Positions 25,515 through 34,195 of a DNA stretch of 38,327 nt are shown one piece after another (position 1 is the first letter of the stretch; each line of letters begins with the position of its first letter). The notes beneath the pieces are model-generated. The model was not told the origin of the DNA, made no database searches, and saw only the letters and a list, made by a program, of their open reading frames with translations. The stretch is taken from positions 1-38,327 of the forward strand of contig JAHDGY010000021.1 of NCBI GenBank assembly GCA_020631555.1, given 5' to 3'. The position numbers were made by a program, and so were the translations under genes. The DNA is from Flavobacteriales bacterium. Lineage in GTDB: Bacteria; Bacteroidota; Bacteroidia; Flavobacteriales_D; Parvicellaceae.

Positions 25515-26564
25515 TTATAGGATCAGCATGGCGTCGCCATAACTATAAAATCTATATTTTTCTTTGATTGCTTCTTGATAAGCTTCCATCATTAAATCAT
25601 ACCCTCCAAAAGCCGACACCATCATTAGTAAAGTAGAAAGTGGAGTATGAAGGTTTGTAATCATACAATCCGCAATACTAAAATCATATGGTGGGAAAAT
25701 GAAACGGTTTGTCCACCCGTCAAATTCTTTTAGCATGCCATCCGTAGAAACCGAAGATTCGATTGTTCGCATCGAGGTTGTTCCGATAGCACAAACCTTT
25801 TTCTTGGCTCTTTTGGTTTTGTTTACCCGTTCGGCAGTAGCAGCAGAAATAATTGCCTGTTCTGAATCCATTTTGTGCTTCGTTAAATCTTCAACCTCGA
25901 CAGGCCGGAAAGTTCCAAGTCCGACATGAAGCGTAACTTCTGCAAAATCAACGCCTTTCAGCTCTAATTTTTTCATTAGCTGTTTGCTGAAATGTAATCC
26001 GGCAGTTGGAGCGGCAACCGCCCCTTCTTCCTTCGCAAAAATAGTTTGATACCGTTCTTCATCAGAAGGTTCTGGTTTTCTCTTGATATATTTCGGAAGT
26101 GGAGTTTCGCCTAATTCGGTAATTGTTTTTTTGAAGTCTTCGTGTGGTCCGTCAAATAAAAATCTGAGCGTTCGTCCTCTAGAAGTTGTGTTGTCAATTA
26201 CTTCAGCAACTAATGAGTCATCTTCGCCGAAGTAAAGCTTATTTCCGATTCTAATTTTTCTCGCCGGGTCAACCAAAACATCCCATAAAAGGCTTTCTCG
26301 ATTCAATTCACGAAGCAAGAATACCTCAATTTTAGCACCTGTTTTTTCCTTATTGCCGTACATTCTTGCAGGAAACACTTTCGTATTGTTGGTAATCATC
26401 AGGTCGCCGTCATCGAAATAGTCCAGAACGTCTTTAAAAACTCGATGTTCCAGTTTTCCAGTTGCTCGGTTCACCACTAAAAGTCGTGATTCGTCCCTGT
26501 TTTCTGCTGGATACTCCGCCACTAATTCCTCTGGAAGATCGAATTTAAATTGAGATAATTTCAT
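25515..26564 (-). CDS. queA: S-adenosylmethionine:tRNA ribosyltransferase-isomerase
   Basis: QueA transfers and isomerises the ribosyl group of S-adenosylmethionine onto 7-aminomethyl-7-deazaguanine in tRNA, giving epoxyqueuosine in the queuosine pathway. The protein has 349 residues, normal for the family. It starts [19 protein letters not shown] and carries [24 protein letters not shown], the AAPTAGLHF segment, [13 protein letters not shown] and [17 protein letters not shown]. It has its own promoter (26593-26623), 141 bp downstream of truB on the same strand, and ends in a shared terminator. No other queuosine gene is in the window. Confidence 0.97.
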   Translation of the reverse strand: MKLSQFKFDLPEELVAEYPAENRDESRLLVVNRATGKLEHRVFKDVLDYFDDGDLMITNNTKVFPARMYGNKEKTGAKIEVFLLRELNRESLLWDVLVDPARKIRIGNKLYFGEDDSLVAEVIDNTTSRGRTLRFLFDGPHEDFKKTITELGETPLPKYIKRKPEPSDEERYQTIFAKEEGAVAAPTAGLHFSKQLMKKLELKGVDFAEVTLHVGLGTFRPVEVEDLTKHKMDSEQAIISAATAERVNKTKRAKKKVCAIGTTSMRTIESSVSTDGMLKEFDGWTNRFIFPPYDFSIADCMITNLHTPLSTLLMMVSAFGGYDLMMEAYQEAIKEKYRFYSYGDAMLIL

Positions 26565-26592
26565 AACCTACTTTTGCGTATGATAAAGACCG

Positions 26593-26623
26593 CGAAGTTA
26601 AAACTTTTGATAATCTATACCAA
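26593..26623 (-). promoter_or_regulatory. Candidate promoter for queA (TTG-N20-TAACTTCG)
   Basis: On the minus strand, TTG (26623-26621), a 20-bp spacer and TAACTTCG (26600-26593) match the Bacteroidota pattern with one change in the -7 element. The ATG lies 28 bp downstream. Confidence 0.55.
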
Positions 26624-26660
26624 CTTCATTTGGTGAATGCTGATTACTGTACTTTTATGC

Positions 26661-26682
26661 CTTATAATATCAAGATTATAAG
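26661..26682. repeat. 8-bp inverted repeat between truB and queA
   Basis: CTTATAAT (26661-26668) pairs with ATTATAAG (26675-26682) around ATCAAG. It is AT-rich and has no T-run on the minus side, so it is a weak terminator or an operator just upstream of the queA promoter. Confidence 0.4.
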
Positions 26683-26705
26683 TAGGTTGTGTAGAATAAC
26701 TTGTT

Positions 26706-27401
26706 TTATTCGGAAGTTTGTAACGTGCTCAGAAACTGTTCTGGAGATTGGGCTTGATCGACCGAAAAGTCTCCAATTTTGGTTCGACGCAATTCTATAA
26801 GATGCCCGCCAGAATTCAAATTTTGACCAATATCATGCGCCAAAGATCTGATATAGGTTCCTTTGCTGCAGCTTACCACAAATTCCAAGGTTTGTTCATC
26901 AATTGGCGTTAATTGCAAATGGTGAATAGCTATTTTATTTGGTTTCAACACTACTGTATCGCCCTTTCTTGCCTTTTCGTAGGAGCGCACGCCATCAACT
27001 TTTTTTGCGGAGAATATCGGGGGAACTTGATTTTGTTCTCCTAAAAACGATTGAGTGACCTCTTCGATCATTTTTTTCGTAATGTGTGAAGTTTCAAAAG
27101 TCCGATCAATTTCAGATTCCAGATCGTACGAAGGAGTGGTTGCGCCTAGTTTGATTTTGCCTGTGTATTCTTTTGTTTGACTCTGATAAGATTCGATGCT
27201 TTTGGTCATCTTCCCAGTGCACAATATCAATAATCCTGTAGCTAAGGGGTCTAGGGTGCCAGCATGCCCGACCTTTATTTTTCGAACGTTACAATATCTC
27301 CTTAGTCGATTTCTAATCTTTCCAACAACGTCAAACGATGTCCAGTTTAAAGGCTTGTCGATTAAAATTATTTGTCCTTCTATAAAGCTGTTCGGTTCCA
27401 A
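26706..27401 (-). CDS. truB: tRNA pseudouridine-55 synthase
   Basis: TruB makes pseudouridine 55 in the T loop of most tRNAs. The 231-residue protein has the family's [13 protein letters not shown] start, [14 protein letters not shown] with catalytic Asp51, YTGKIKLG, the [15 protein letters not shown] segment and [16 protein letters not shown]. The C-terminal PUA-like extension is absent, giving a short form. The only start that keeps the N-terminal motif is TTG at 27401, 7 bp after the uppP stop, so it is tightly coupled to uppP in one operon. Confidence 0.95.
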   Translation of the reverse strand: MEPNSFIEGQIILIDKPLNWTSFDVVGKIRNRLRRYCNVRKIKVGHAGTLDPLATGLLILCTGKMTKSIESYQSQTKEYTGKIKLGATTPSYDLESEIDRTFETSHITKKMIEEVTQSFLGEQNQVPPIFSAKKVDGVRSYEKARKGDTVVLKPNKIAIHHLQLTPIDEQTLEFVVSCSKGTYIRSLAHDIGQNLNSGGHLIELRRTKIGDFSVDQAQSPEQFLSTLQTSE

Positions 27402-27408
27402 ATAAATG

Positions 27409-28194
27409 CTAATTAATTAGAAATATGGCCACAATTCCAACAAGAAAACAGTAAATGGAAAAGTAGATTAGTTTACTGCTTTTAACGAGTTTAATCATCC
27501 AGGTACAGGCCAAAAGCCCGGTCACAAACGCGGCGATAAATCCAAGTGCTAATGGAAGAGTTTGCGCAGAGGAAATGGCAAATTGATCGTCCATGATATC
27601 TTTTGCAATTTTTCCAAAAATCAACGGAACAACCATTAAAAAGGAAAACCTTGCAGCTTTCTCTCGATCAACCCCAAGCAACACCGAAGTGGAAATGGTA
27701 GCACCAGATCTTGATACACCTGGTAAAATTGCAATTGCCTGCGAAACACCAATTATAACAGAATCAGTAAAAGAAACTTTGCGATCAGTTTTTTTTGCTC
27801 GGTCGGCAAGAAGTAGCAAAAGTCCGGTTAAGATGAGCATGCAGCCAACCAATGTTGTTTGACCTGTAAAGAAACTTTCGATTTGCGATTCCAAAAGCAC
27901 CCCAATAAGAGCGGCTGGAATCATAGATAATACAATTTTCAACGAGAATTTGGTGTCGTCGTTCCATTGGAATTGGAGCAGACCTTGGATGATTTGTTTG
28001 ACTTCTCTTCTAAATATAACTAGGGTGCTAAGAGCTGTGGCGAAATGTAGAACAACTGTCATTAGCAGCCCTGTTTCTCCGTCGACTTTCGTTAGCGCTT
28101 TTGCTAATTCGATATGCCCACTACTGCTAACTGGTAAAAATTCAGTCAAACCCTGAATAATGCCAAGAATAATGGCATTGATGATCTCTTCCAT
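27409..28194 (-). CDS. uppP: Undecaprenyl-diphosphatase
   Basis: UppP (BacA) dephosphorylates undecaprenyl diphosphate in the membrane so the carrier lipid can be reused for peptidoglycan and other envelope polymers. The 261-residue protein is very hydrophobic (about eight helices). It carries the family motifs QGLTEFLPVSSSGH near the N-terminus and PGVSRSGATI in the second half. I start at the ATG at 28194; the frame extends 6 bases to a TTG. Neighbours are DUF3098 (32 bp upstream) and truB (7 bp downstream). Confidence 0.97.
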   Translation of the reverse strand: MEEIINAIILGIIQGLTEFLPVSSSGHIELAKALTKVDGETGLLMTVVLHFATALSTLVIFRREVKQIIQGLLQFQWNDDTKFSLKIVLSMIPAALIGVLLESQIESFFTGQTTLVGCMLILTGLLLLLADRAKKTDRKVSFTDSVIIGVSQAIAILPGVSRSGATISTSVLLGVDREKAARFSFLMVVPLIFGKIAKDIMDDQFAISSAQTLPLALGFIAAFVTGLLACTWMIKLVKSSKLIYFSIYCFLVGIVAIFLIN

Positions 28195-28226
28195 GAGCAA
28201 CGAGATGTTGAAGGTTTAAAGTGGGT

Positions 28227-28466
28227 TTAGTTTTTTTTCATGATTGCGTATCCGCATAAAATCAGTCCGATAACAACAACAATTGGAGCCAATGTTATTC
28301 GTCTAAAACTGAAAATCTCTTCACTAAATACGGCTGGATCTTCTGAACCGCCACCACTCATTAGAATGAAACCAATAATTTCAATGACCAATCCAACGAT
28401 TAGAAGAATGTAATTCTGTTTGTTGTAAATCAGTTCTGGTGAGTTGCTGTTATCTTGTTTTGACAT
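28227..28466 (-). CDS. DUF3098 family small membrane protein
   Basis: This is a 79-residue protein with two membrane helices (about 19-37 and 58-75) separated by a short polar loop with GGGSEDP and FSFRRITLAP. The pattern and its place between ftsX and uppP fit the DUF3098 family of Bacteroidota. The ATG at 28466 is 10 bp after the ftsX stop; a TTG 33 bases further up overlaps ftsX and is less likely. The function is unknown; the operon context points to division or envelope synthesis. Confidence 0.85.
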   Translation of the reverse strand: MSKQDNSNSPELIYNKQNYILLIVGLVIEIIGFILMSGGGSEDPAVFSEEIFSFRRITLAPIVVVIGLILCGYAIMKKN

Positions 28467-28476
28467 GGTTGAAAAT

Positions 28477-29394
28477 TTAATGTAATTGACTTGTTTCAAG
28501 TCTTATGTATCTTCTTAAAGCGAAAAAAGTAGATAAATATGAAATAAACATTCCACCTAAAATTATCGCCGAAAATAGAATGACAAAGATCTGAAAATCT
28601 TTCTGTACCCCAAGTTCGCGAATGGTATCAACGTATTGAGTTTCGTTTCCTGATAGAATAACACTTGGCATGAAATGGGCTACTCCGAACATGAGCCCAC
28701 AAAATAATCCAATGGATAATATTCCTCCGATAGACCCTTGTAAAAGTGATTGTTGCAAAAATGGTTTGCGTATAAACCTGTGTCGCGCACCAACCAATTG
28801 CATTGTTTTTATTAAGAATCGCTGCGAAAAAATCGCTAGTCTAATAGTGTTGTTAATTAATGCGATAGCCACTACAAGCAATATTCCGGCCAATACCAAG
28901 ATTACCAGTTTTAGCACGGCCATTCCTTTTTGAACCGTTAGAAATTGGGCCCGGTTATAATATACTTCTTCCAAAATGCTGTTCTTTCGAGCCATTATTT
29001 CTGCCTCAAATACTTTGACGCTATCTACGTCCACGAAATTTGCATCAAACCGAACCTCAATTAAGGCATGTAATGGGTTATAATCAATAATTTCGAATGC
29101 GTCGTCACCAAGTAGGCGTCCCATTTGAGCGGCAGCAGAGTCTTTTGAAATAAACTTGGCCGAAGTCACGTACGGAGCCAAGCGTAGTTCTTTTTCCAGT
29201 TTAAGCATCTCGTTGTCGTTAATGCCGTCTCGGAAGTATAAATCGACTTGTACTTCTTCCTTTACCTTTGCTTGTAGGTCATTAGTTTTTAATACAATCC
29301 AACCGAACACACCAAGAAAAAACAGTACAAGGGAAATACTGAAAACGGTATATACCGAAGATGTCCTATTTTTTCGTTTGGATTTGCTTTGCAT
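28477..29394 (-). CDS. ftsX: Cell-division protein FtsX
   Basis: FtsX is the membrane subunit of the FtsEX complex, which regulates peptidoglycan hydrolases at the division septum. The 305-residue protein has one N-terminal helix (about 16-38), a periplasmic domain (VQVDLYFRDGINDNE, SAKFISKDSA), and three C-terminal helices with the family segment LINNTIRLAIFSQRFLIKTMQLVGA. The ATG at 29394 is preferred over the TTG at 29415, which lies upstream of a promoter-like element. ftsE is not in the window; the gene heads the operon ftsX - DUF3098 - uppP - truB. Confidence 0.93.
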   Translation of the reverse strand: MQSKSKRKNRTSSVYTVFSISLVLFFLGVFGWIVLKTNDLQAKVKEEVQVDLYFRDGINDNEMLKLEKELRLAPYVTSAKFISKDSAAAQMGRLLGDDAFEIIDYNPLHALIEVRFDANFVDVDSVKVFEAEIMARKNSILEEVYYNRAQFLTVQKGMAVLKLVILVLAGILLVVAIALINNTIRLAIFSQRFLIKTMQLVGARHRFIRKPFLQQSLLQGSIGGILSIGLFCGLMFGVAHFMPSVILSGNETQYVDTIRELGVQKDFQIFVILFSAIILGGMFISYLSTFFALRRYIRLETSQLH

Positions 29395-29403
29395 TTCAAT
29401 TTC

Positions 29404-29411
29404 CGAAGGTA
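29404..29411 (-). promoter_or_regulatory. Candidate -7 element (TACCTTCG) for the ftsX operon
   Basis: On the minus strand, TACCTTCG lies 9 bp before the ftsX ATG. No clear TTG is found at -33, so support is partial. If real, the leader is very short. Confidence 0.3.
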
Positions 29412-29513
29412 ACAATTTGATAATGCTGGTAGGGTCAGCAGGGTAAATTATTCGAAAATTGAATGTTGATTAGTTGAACAATTGATTGTTGAGTACAAAG
29501 GACGTTTTGGTGC

Positions 29514-29545
29514 TTGGATAAAGGTGTTTCAAAACCTTATATTTG
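29514..29545 (+). promoter_or_regulatory. Candidate promoter for the YceI-like lipoprotein (TTG-N21-TATATTTG)
   Basis: TTG (29514-29516), a 21-bp spacer and a perfect TATATTTG (29538-29545) precede the ATG at 29567 by 21 bases. Confidence 0.6.
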
Positions 29546-29566
29546 ATTTAAATTTAATCTTAAGTA

Positions 29567-30232
29567 ATGAACAGAAAAATGATTGCTGCCTGTGCTATGG
29601 CAGCGTTGCTTGCTAGTTGTGGTGGCACAGGCGAGACCGAGAAAAAAGTAGAGAGTGAAGAAACCGTTGAACATGTTGAGGCGAAGCCTGTTGTTGCATC
29701 GTATGCTGTAAATACTGCAGAAACAACTCTAGGGTGGAAAGGAAGTAAAAGCCCAGAGGACGCTCACAATGGAGGAATCGCTGTTTCAGGCGGTACTATT
29801 GAAATTGCTGACAATGTGATTACTGGAGGTTCGTTTACAATTGATATGGCCTCAATAACTTGCAAGGATTTAGAGGGTACAGAGTATGCAGAAAAGTTGG
29901 TTGGTCACTTAATGAACCAAGATTTCTTTTTGGTTGATTCTTTTGCTACAAGTTCCTTTGAAATTACTGCTGTTTCAGATAGTAATGTTACTGGAAATTT
30001 AATTGTTCTTGGTGTTGGGAAAGAAGTTAGTTTCCCAGTTGCTGTATCAGTTAGTGAAGATAAAGTGGAGGCTAAAGGAACGTTTGGTATCGATTTTACT
30101 GGTTTTGGTGTTGCTGGTTTAGGTTCAACTGAGGAAGCTCATGAACATGAGGAAGGAGAAGATCATGAAGAGGAAGAAACGATTAGTCCAATAATTGAGT
30201 TTGATTTAAACTTGGTTGCGAACAAGAAGTAA
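29567..30232 (+). CDS. YceI-like lipoprotein with a His/Glu-rich insertion
   Basis: This is a 221-residue lipoprotein. The lipobox LLASC puts the lipid on Cys18, followed by an acidic linker. From about residue 45 it looks like a YceI-type lipocalin-like fold: TTLGWKGSKSP, GGIAVSGGTIEI, GGSFTIDMASI, LMNQDFFLVDSFATSSFEI and GNLIVLGVGKEVSFPV. YceI proteins bind isoprenoid or other hydrophobic ligands in the periplasm. A run of His, Glu and Asp (about residues 192-206) interrupts the last strands and could bind metal. It has its own promoter and a strong terminator. Family call is good; ligand is unknown. Confidence 0.85.
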   Translation: MNRKMIAACAMAALLASCGGTGETEKKVESEETVEHVEAKPVVASYAVNTAETTLGWKGSKSPEDAHNGGIAVSGGTIEIADNVITGGSFTIDMASITCKDLEGTEYAEKLVGHLMNQDFFLVDSFATSSFEITAVSDSNVTGNLIVLGVGKEVSFPVAVSVSEDKVEAKGTFGIDFTGFGVAGLGSTEEAHEHEEGEDHEEEETISPIIEFDLNLVANKK

Positions 30233-30254
30233 TTGAAAAACTTCTGAGGCATTT

Positions 30255-30283
30255 AAAAAGGGGACCAATAGTCCCCTTTTTTT
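30255..30283 (+). terminator. Rho-independent terminator after the YceI-like gene
   Basis: AAAAAGGGGAC (30255-30265) pairs with GTCCCCTTTTT (30271-30281) around a five-base loop, with a T-run. It may also serve the convergent sprE-like gene. Confidence 0.85.
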
Positions 30284-30423
30284 GTGCTTAATAAAACGGA
30301 AGATGGAATTCCTGTTGGCTTCCATTAGAAATCGGTATAATTCCTAAAACATCAAAATTTGGTGTGTTTCCAAAGTTGTTTAACAATTTTGTGGGGGCAA
30401 TCATGAAAATTTTAGGGCGTGAC

Positions 30424-33156
30424 TTACTCAATAGATTCGCCGGAGTAATTTTCATGGAAAAACTCCAAGTACTTATCCACATCTTTATTCAGATACAGCG
30501 CAGAGTAGTTTTTGTCTGTAATAACAAAATACTTAAGGTCCTTGTTGTATTCCTTCACATGGTTTTGGTCCAATTTGAAAGCAAGGTAATAGTCCATTGC
30601 CTCCTCTTTGTTTTTAAGGCCACGCACTCGAATAGCTTGTCTGTCCAGATCGATAAATCTCGCTTTGATTTCAAGGTTTTTGGATCCAAACATGGATGCA
30701 TTGAACTTCATTACAGCGCTTTTGGCAGCGTTGACACTTCCTTTAGAATTCGGAAAAACGAGCACGAACATATGGTCTAATTCAGGGGCGTAGATGTACG
30801 AATTACCGTTGTTTTTTGCCTGCTCAATAGACTTACGGTTTTTCAGTAGTTCCATCAAGTCATTCGCACGGCTATTAAATTCGGTTCCTTTACAATTTTC
30901 CAGAACCTCTTCCAGGGCTTTTTGAAGTGGTTTTGTGTTTTCTAAACCAGATGTTTGCGCCCCGGTTGCCATGGCCTTTAAATAACGATAGTGACAAATA
31001 AATTGATTGTCATTTCCTTGTTTGTCAATAACGTTTTGTGATTCTTGAATAACTTGGCTGTATTGGCCGGCTAAAAAGCGATTATAAGTTTTTGCATAAA
31101 TTTTTTCTTGTTGGTTTTTGGCCGTCTCTTGTTCTTCTTTCCAGTTAGGGTTCTGAATGATTTTGGCGTATTCGCTATTTGGAAAGTCGTTGATAATAAT
31201 GTTTTTGTACTTGTTTGAATTTTTAGAATCATTTTTTGACTTGTAGATTAGGTACAAGTGGTACATCCCAGAAAGACCGTTTTCGGATTCACGAAATCTA
31301 GTGGCTAAATCTTCGAATGCCTTAATTGACTCAGGGAGATCATCCAAATTTTCTTTGTACAGCATTCCGATTTTGTACAGTGCATCAATAATTTTATCGT
31401 TGGAAGCAGCAATTTCTTCGTCTGATCTAGGAACATTTTTCGTGTAGTATTTTACGGTGTACTCTGGTTTTTCACCACCCGATTCAGTCGATGAATTGTT
31501 AGCTTCTTCAGATCCTTGAAACGAATTACTTTGCTTATCCGACCTTCTCCAATTGTCTTCTAGAGCTCTGCCTCCCCATTTACTTTTAAAGTTTCCGAAG
31601 CCTGCTTTTTTTGCAGTCGCGTTCCAAACCCAAAAATTTCCGTTTCCACTTCCTGCACCATTCGGAAAAACAGTTTTGCCATTATTTGCTTCCAGCGAAG
31701 ACATTAATGCTTGTTCTTCTTTTTCAGCTTGTTCTCTCTCCTTAAGGGATTTTATCAAATCTCTTACGTGTTCTTCTAATTCTGTAGTGCTCAGTGGTGC
31801 TAACTTTTGAAGACTGTCTTGAAGGTGGACGATATCCAGGTTTTCAATTAACGAGTTGAGTACAGCACTTTTTTCTCTGACTGAAGCATACTTTTCATGC
31901 GTTTCAGGAAGAATGGTTGATGTACTGTCGTAGTAAAGTTGGGCCAAACGATAACTTTTAACCTCTAGGTAAAGTTCTGCCAAACGAGTATAAGATTTGC
32001 TCTTCTGGTTAATGTTATCTGTGCTGTTAGCAACAGAAAGCTCTAAGTATTCAATGCCTTTTTCTCTATCTGGTTTGTTCAGTTCAATTTCTGCAAGAGC
32101 GTAATAAATCTGATCAAGGAAATCTACATTTTTTACGTCTTTAGACATCTTAATTAGTTGTCTTTTCAAATTTCTACTATCTCCCCCGTTGTACGCAAGT
32201 GCTTGAAAAATGGTAGCATAAAATTCCATTTCGTAGCCAGGGTTCATTCGGATTACCTTAGCATAGTAATCTTTGGATTTTTGTTCTTCTCCTAATTTTT
32301 GGTACACCTGGCCTAAAATGAATGTTAGCCGTTTTTTGAATTTCCTCTGGCATTTACAATCAAGAGCAGCTTCTAGTTTTTCTGCTGCTTTGCTGTATTT
32401 CTGCTGTCTTAGGTATAAATCAGCATAAACCGCTTCAACATCGCATTGGATTTTTTTCTCTGGATATTCTGCTGGTTTAGCTGGTTCATTTTTAGAAGCT
32501 TTCTTCTTAGATTTACTTTTTTTGGTGGGCTTTTTCTTTTTCAATTTTTTTTCTTTGGCCTGCTTTTTAGCTTCAGCTTGTTCCTTTCGTGTGTTGTTAA
32601 GTCCGTCGAGAAATTTTTGCGTGTGATAAAAATCGCCCATTTCCAGATAGGTTCTAGACAACCAAAGCTCGGCCCAATATTTCGACACGTCTTTGTCGTA
32701 TTGCAAGCGCATATAATTGAAGGTTTCTTTTGCTTGCTGAAATTCATTTTTATAAAAATGAGCTTGCCCGATTACGTACCAGTTCTCGTCAATCCATTTG
32801 CACCATTCCGTTTTTCGATACTGGCCAGTCTTTTTTTCTGGCATGGCGTGCCTTTGAATTACCGTACCGCATTTGGAAATCGCAGTATCCATATTTGGAT
32901 AAAGCGGTTTTGAGGTGATTTTGTCGGGGGTTTTGTAAACCGGAAGTATTTTTTCGTAGTCTTCTTTGTAGGTTCGTTCAAAACCGTCAAGGGATTCTCG
33001 GACTAATTCTCTTCCGTTAAAGTAACCGTTATAATGCGCGGTAAGATTATGGTAGCTCCGGTTTACAAGAGCGTTTTTATCCGCATAACATCCTGCAGCA
33101 AAAAGCATTACGGCAGGAATAATAAACTTGAACACACGTAGTCTTACTGGTGTCAT
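30424..33156 (-). CDS. sprE: T9SS/gliding lipoprotein of the SprE/PorW type (TPR protein)
   Basis: This is a 910-residue lipoprotein. The lipobox FAAGC puts the lipid on Cys23, preceded by a short basic start and a hydrophobic stretch. The mature N-terminus (VNRSYHNLTAHYNGYFNG, then ESLDGFERTYKEDY) and the many TPR-like helix pairs match SprE/PorW, a periplasmic lipoprotein needed for type IX secretion and gliding. A Lys-rich segment (about 190-225) and a disordered Ser/Gly/Asn-rich segment (about 500-570) interrupt the repeats. Length is near the family norm. I start at the ATG at 33156; the frame extends 36 bases to a TTG in front of the signal peptide. It is divergent from the M23 peptidase. 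With five T9SS cargo genes in the window, its role fits. Confidence 0.82.
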   Translation of the reverse strand: MTPVRLRVFKFIIPAVMLFAAGCYADKNALVNRSYHNLTAHYNGYFNGRELVRESLDGFERTYKEDYEKILPVYKTPDKITSKPLYPNMDTAISKCGTVIQRHAMPEKKTGQYRKTEWCKWIDENWYVIGQAHFYKNEFQQAKETFNYMRLQYDKDVSKYWAELWLSRTYLEMGDFYHTQKFLDGLNNTRKEQAEAKKQAKEKKLKKKKPTKKSKSKKKASKNEPAKPAEYPEKKIQCDVEAVYADLYLRQQKYSKAAEKLEAALDCKCQRKFKKRLTFILGQVYQKLGEEQKSKDYYAKVIRMNPGYEMEFYATIFQALAYNGGDSRNLKRQLIKMSKDVKNVDFLDQIYYALAEIELNKPDREKGIEYLELSVANSTDNINQKSKSYTRLAELYLEVKSYRLAQLYYDSTSTILPETHEKYASVREKSAVLNSLIENLDIVHLQDSLQKLAPLSTTELEEHVRDLIKSLKEREQAEKEEQALMSSLEANNGKTVFPNGAGSGNGNFWVWNATAKKAGFGNFKSKWGGRALEDNWRRSDKQSNSFQGSEEANNSSTESGGEKPEYTVKYYTKNVPRSDEEIAASNDKIIDALYKIGMLYKENLDDLPESIKAFEDLATRFRESENGLSGMYHLYLIYKSKNDSKNSNKYKNIIINDFPNSEYAKIIQNPNWKEEQETAKNQQEKIYAKTYNRFLAGQYSQVIQESQNVIDKQGNDNQFICHYRYLKAMATGAQTSGLENTKPLQKALEEVLENCKGTEFNSRANDLMELLKNRKSIEQAKNNGNSYIYAPELDHMFVLVFPNSKGSVNAAKSAVMKFNASMFGSKNLEIKARFIDLDRQAIRVRGLKNKEEAMDYYLAFKLDQNHVKEYNKDLKYFVITDKNYSALYLNKDVDKYLEFFHENYSGESIE

Positions 33157-33295
33157 TTTGAAATAAATAGTTACTAACGTAATAATGCACAAAAATATTT
33201 TATTTGATCGGATTTTTAAATGGTTACGGTTAATAACTTGTGTTTATCATGGTTGAACAAGAATTGCGATATTTGTCTGTTATCAAATTGAACCG

Positions 33296-34186
33296 TTGAA
33301 TAAGAAGCAGGACAACGACAAAAATAGCTGGATAGACAAGATTCGGCAGAGGGTAATATGGGTCGCAGTAGATGAAGAAACTTTTGAAGAACGTTTCTCG
33401 TTCGGGGTCTCCAAACTAAACCTGATTTATTACGTGGCCTTTTTTACCATATTGGTAATGGTGTTTTCATGGATTCTTATCGCTTACACACCAATTAGGA
33501 CGTACATACCGGGATATCCGGATCCGGATGTAGAAGTTTTTAAAGCTAATCTCGAAAGGGATAATCTTCAGCTTTTAGACGAACTCGAAGCTATGTCTGA
33601 TGTTCAAAAAATGTATCGTGCGTCCGTAATGGATATATTGAATGGTCTGGAACCAAAAACACCTGTTGAACAGGATTCTGGAGTGGTCGTTTCTTCGGAC
33701 GTAGAATTTCGAAAATCGCTTGCGGATTCTGCATTCGTGGCTGATTTAAGGGCTGAAGAGAAATATGATTTGGATGTTAATTCGGGAATAGTTCAACGGG
33801 ATCACGAATTAGCCGGAATTCATTTTTTTCCACCGCTTAAAGGAGGAATTTCCTCTCCTTTCAATAAGGATCAGGGGCATTTCGGTGTGGATATTATTGC
33901 TCCAGAAGATGGAATTATTTGTGCGACATTAGATGGGGTAGTGACGATTGCAGCTTGGACTGTAGGTGATGGACACATTATTCAGTTACAGCACGGGCAC
34001 AATATAGTGTCCATTTGCAAGCATAATGCAGTTTTATTGAAAGAGTTGGGAGAAGAAGTTAAGGCTGGAGAGCCAATCGCAATAATTGGTAACAGTGGAG
34101 AACATTCAACGGGATCGCATTTACATTTCGAATTGTGGTATAAAGGAAGTGCGCTGAATCCTGAAAATTTTATCGTTTTTGAATAA
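33296..34186 (+). CDS. M23 family peptidoglycan endopeptidase, membrane-anchored
   Basis: This is a 296-residue protein with one membrane helix (about 43-64), a short helical region (about 80-115) and a C-terminal LytM/M23 domain (about 180-290). Zinc ligands are visible: His195 and Asp199 in GHFGVD and His277 in HLHFEL, with the catalytic His275. It should cut peptide cross-links in peptidoglycan from the periplasmic side. The active site looks intact. The only plausible start is TTG at 33296, because the first in-frame ATG falls inside the membrane helix. The GH3-like gene begins 9 bp later. Confidence 0.9.
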   Translation: MNKKQDNDKNSWIDKIRQRVIWVAVDEETFEERFSFGVSKLNLIYYVAFFTILVMVFSWILIAYTPIRTYIPGYPDPDVEVFKANLERDNLQLLDELEAMSDVQKMYRASVMDILNGLEPKTPVEQDSGVVVSSDVEFRKSLADSAFVADLRAEEKYDLDVNSGIVQRDHELAGIHFFPPLKGGISSPFNKDQGHFGVDIIAPEDGIICATLDGVVTIAAWTVGDGHIIQLQHGHNIVSICKHNAVLLKELGEEVKAGEPIAIIGNSGEHSTGSHLHFELWYKGSALNPENFIVFE

Positions 34187-34195
34187 TTTGACCGT

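Noticed and set aside
30288-30482. A minus-strand frame running out of the end of the SprE-like gene, with a 38-residue part starting at MIAPTKLLNNFG
   Set aside because: It overlaps the SprE frame, has no recognised motif or promoter, and lies in a gap that a terminator explains. A decayed small gene cannot be excluded.
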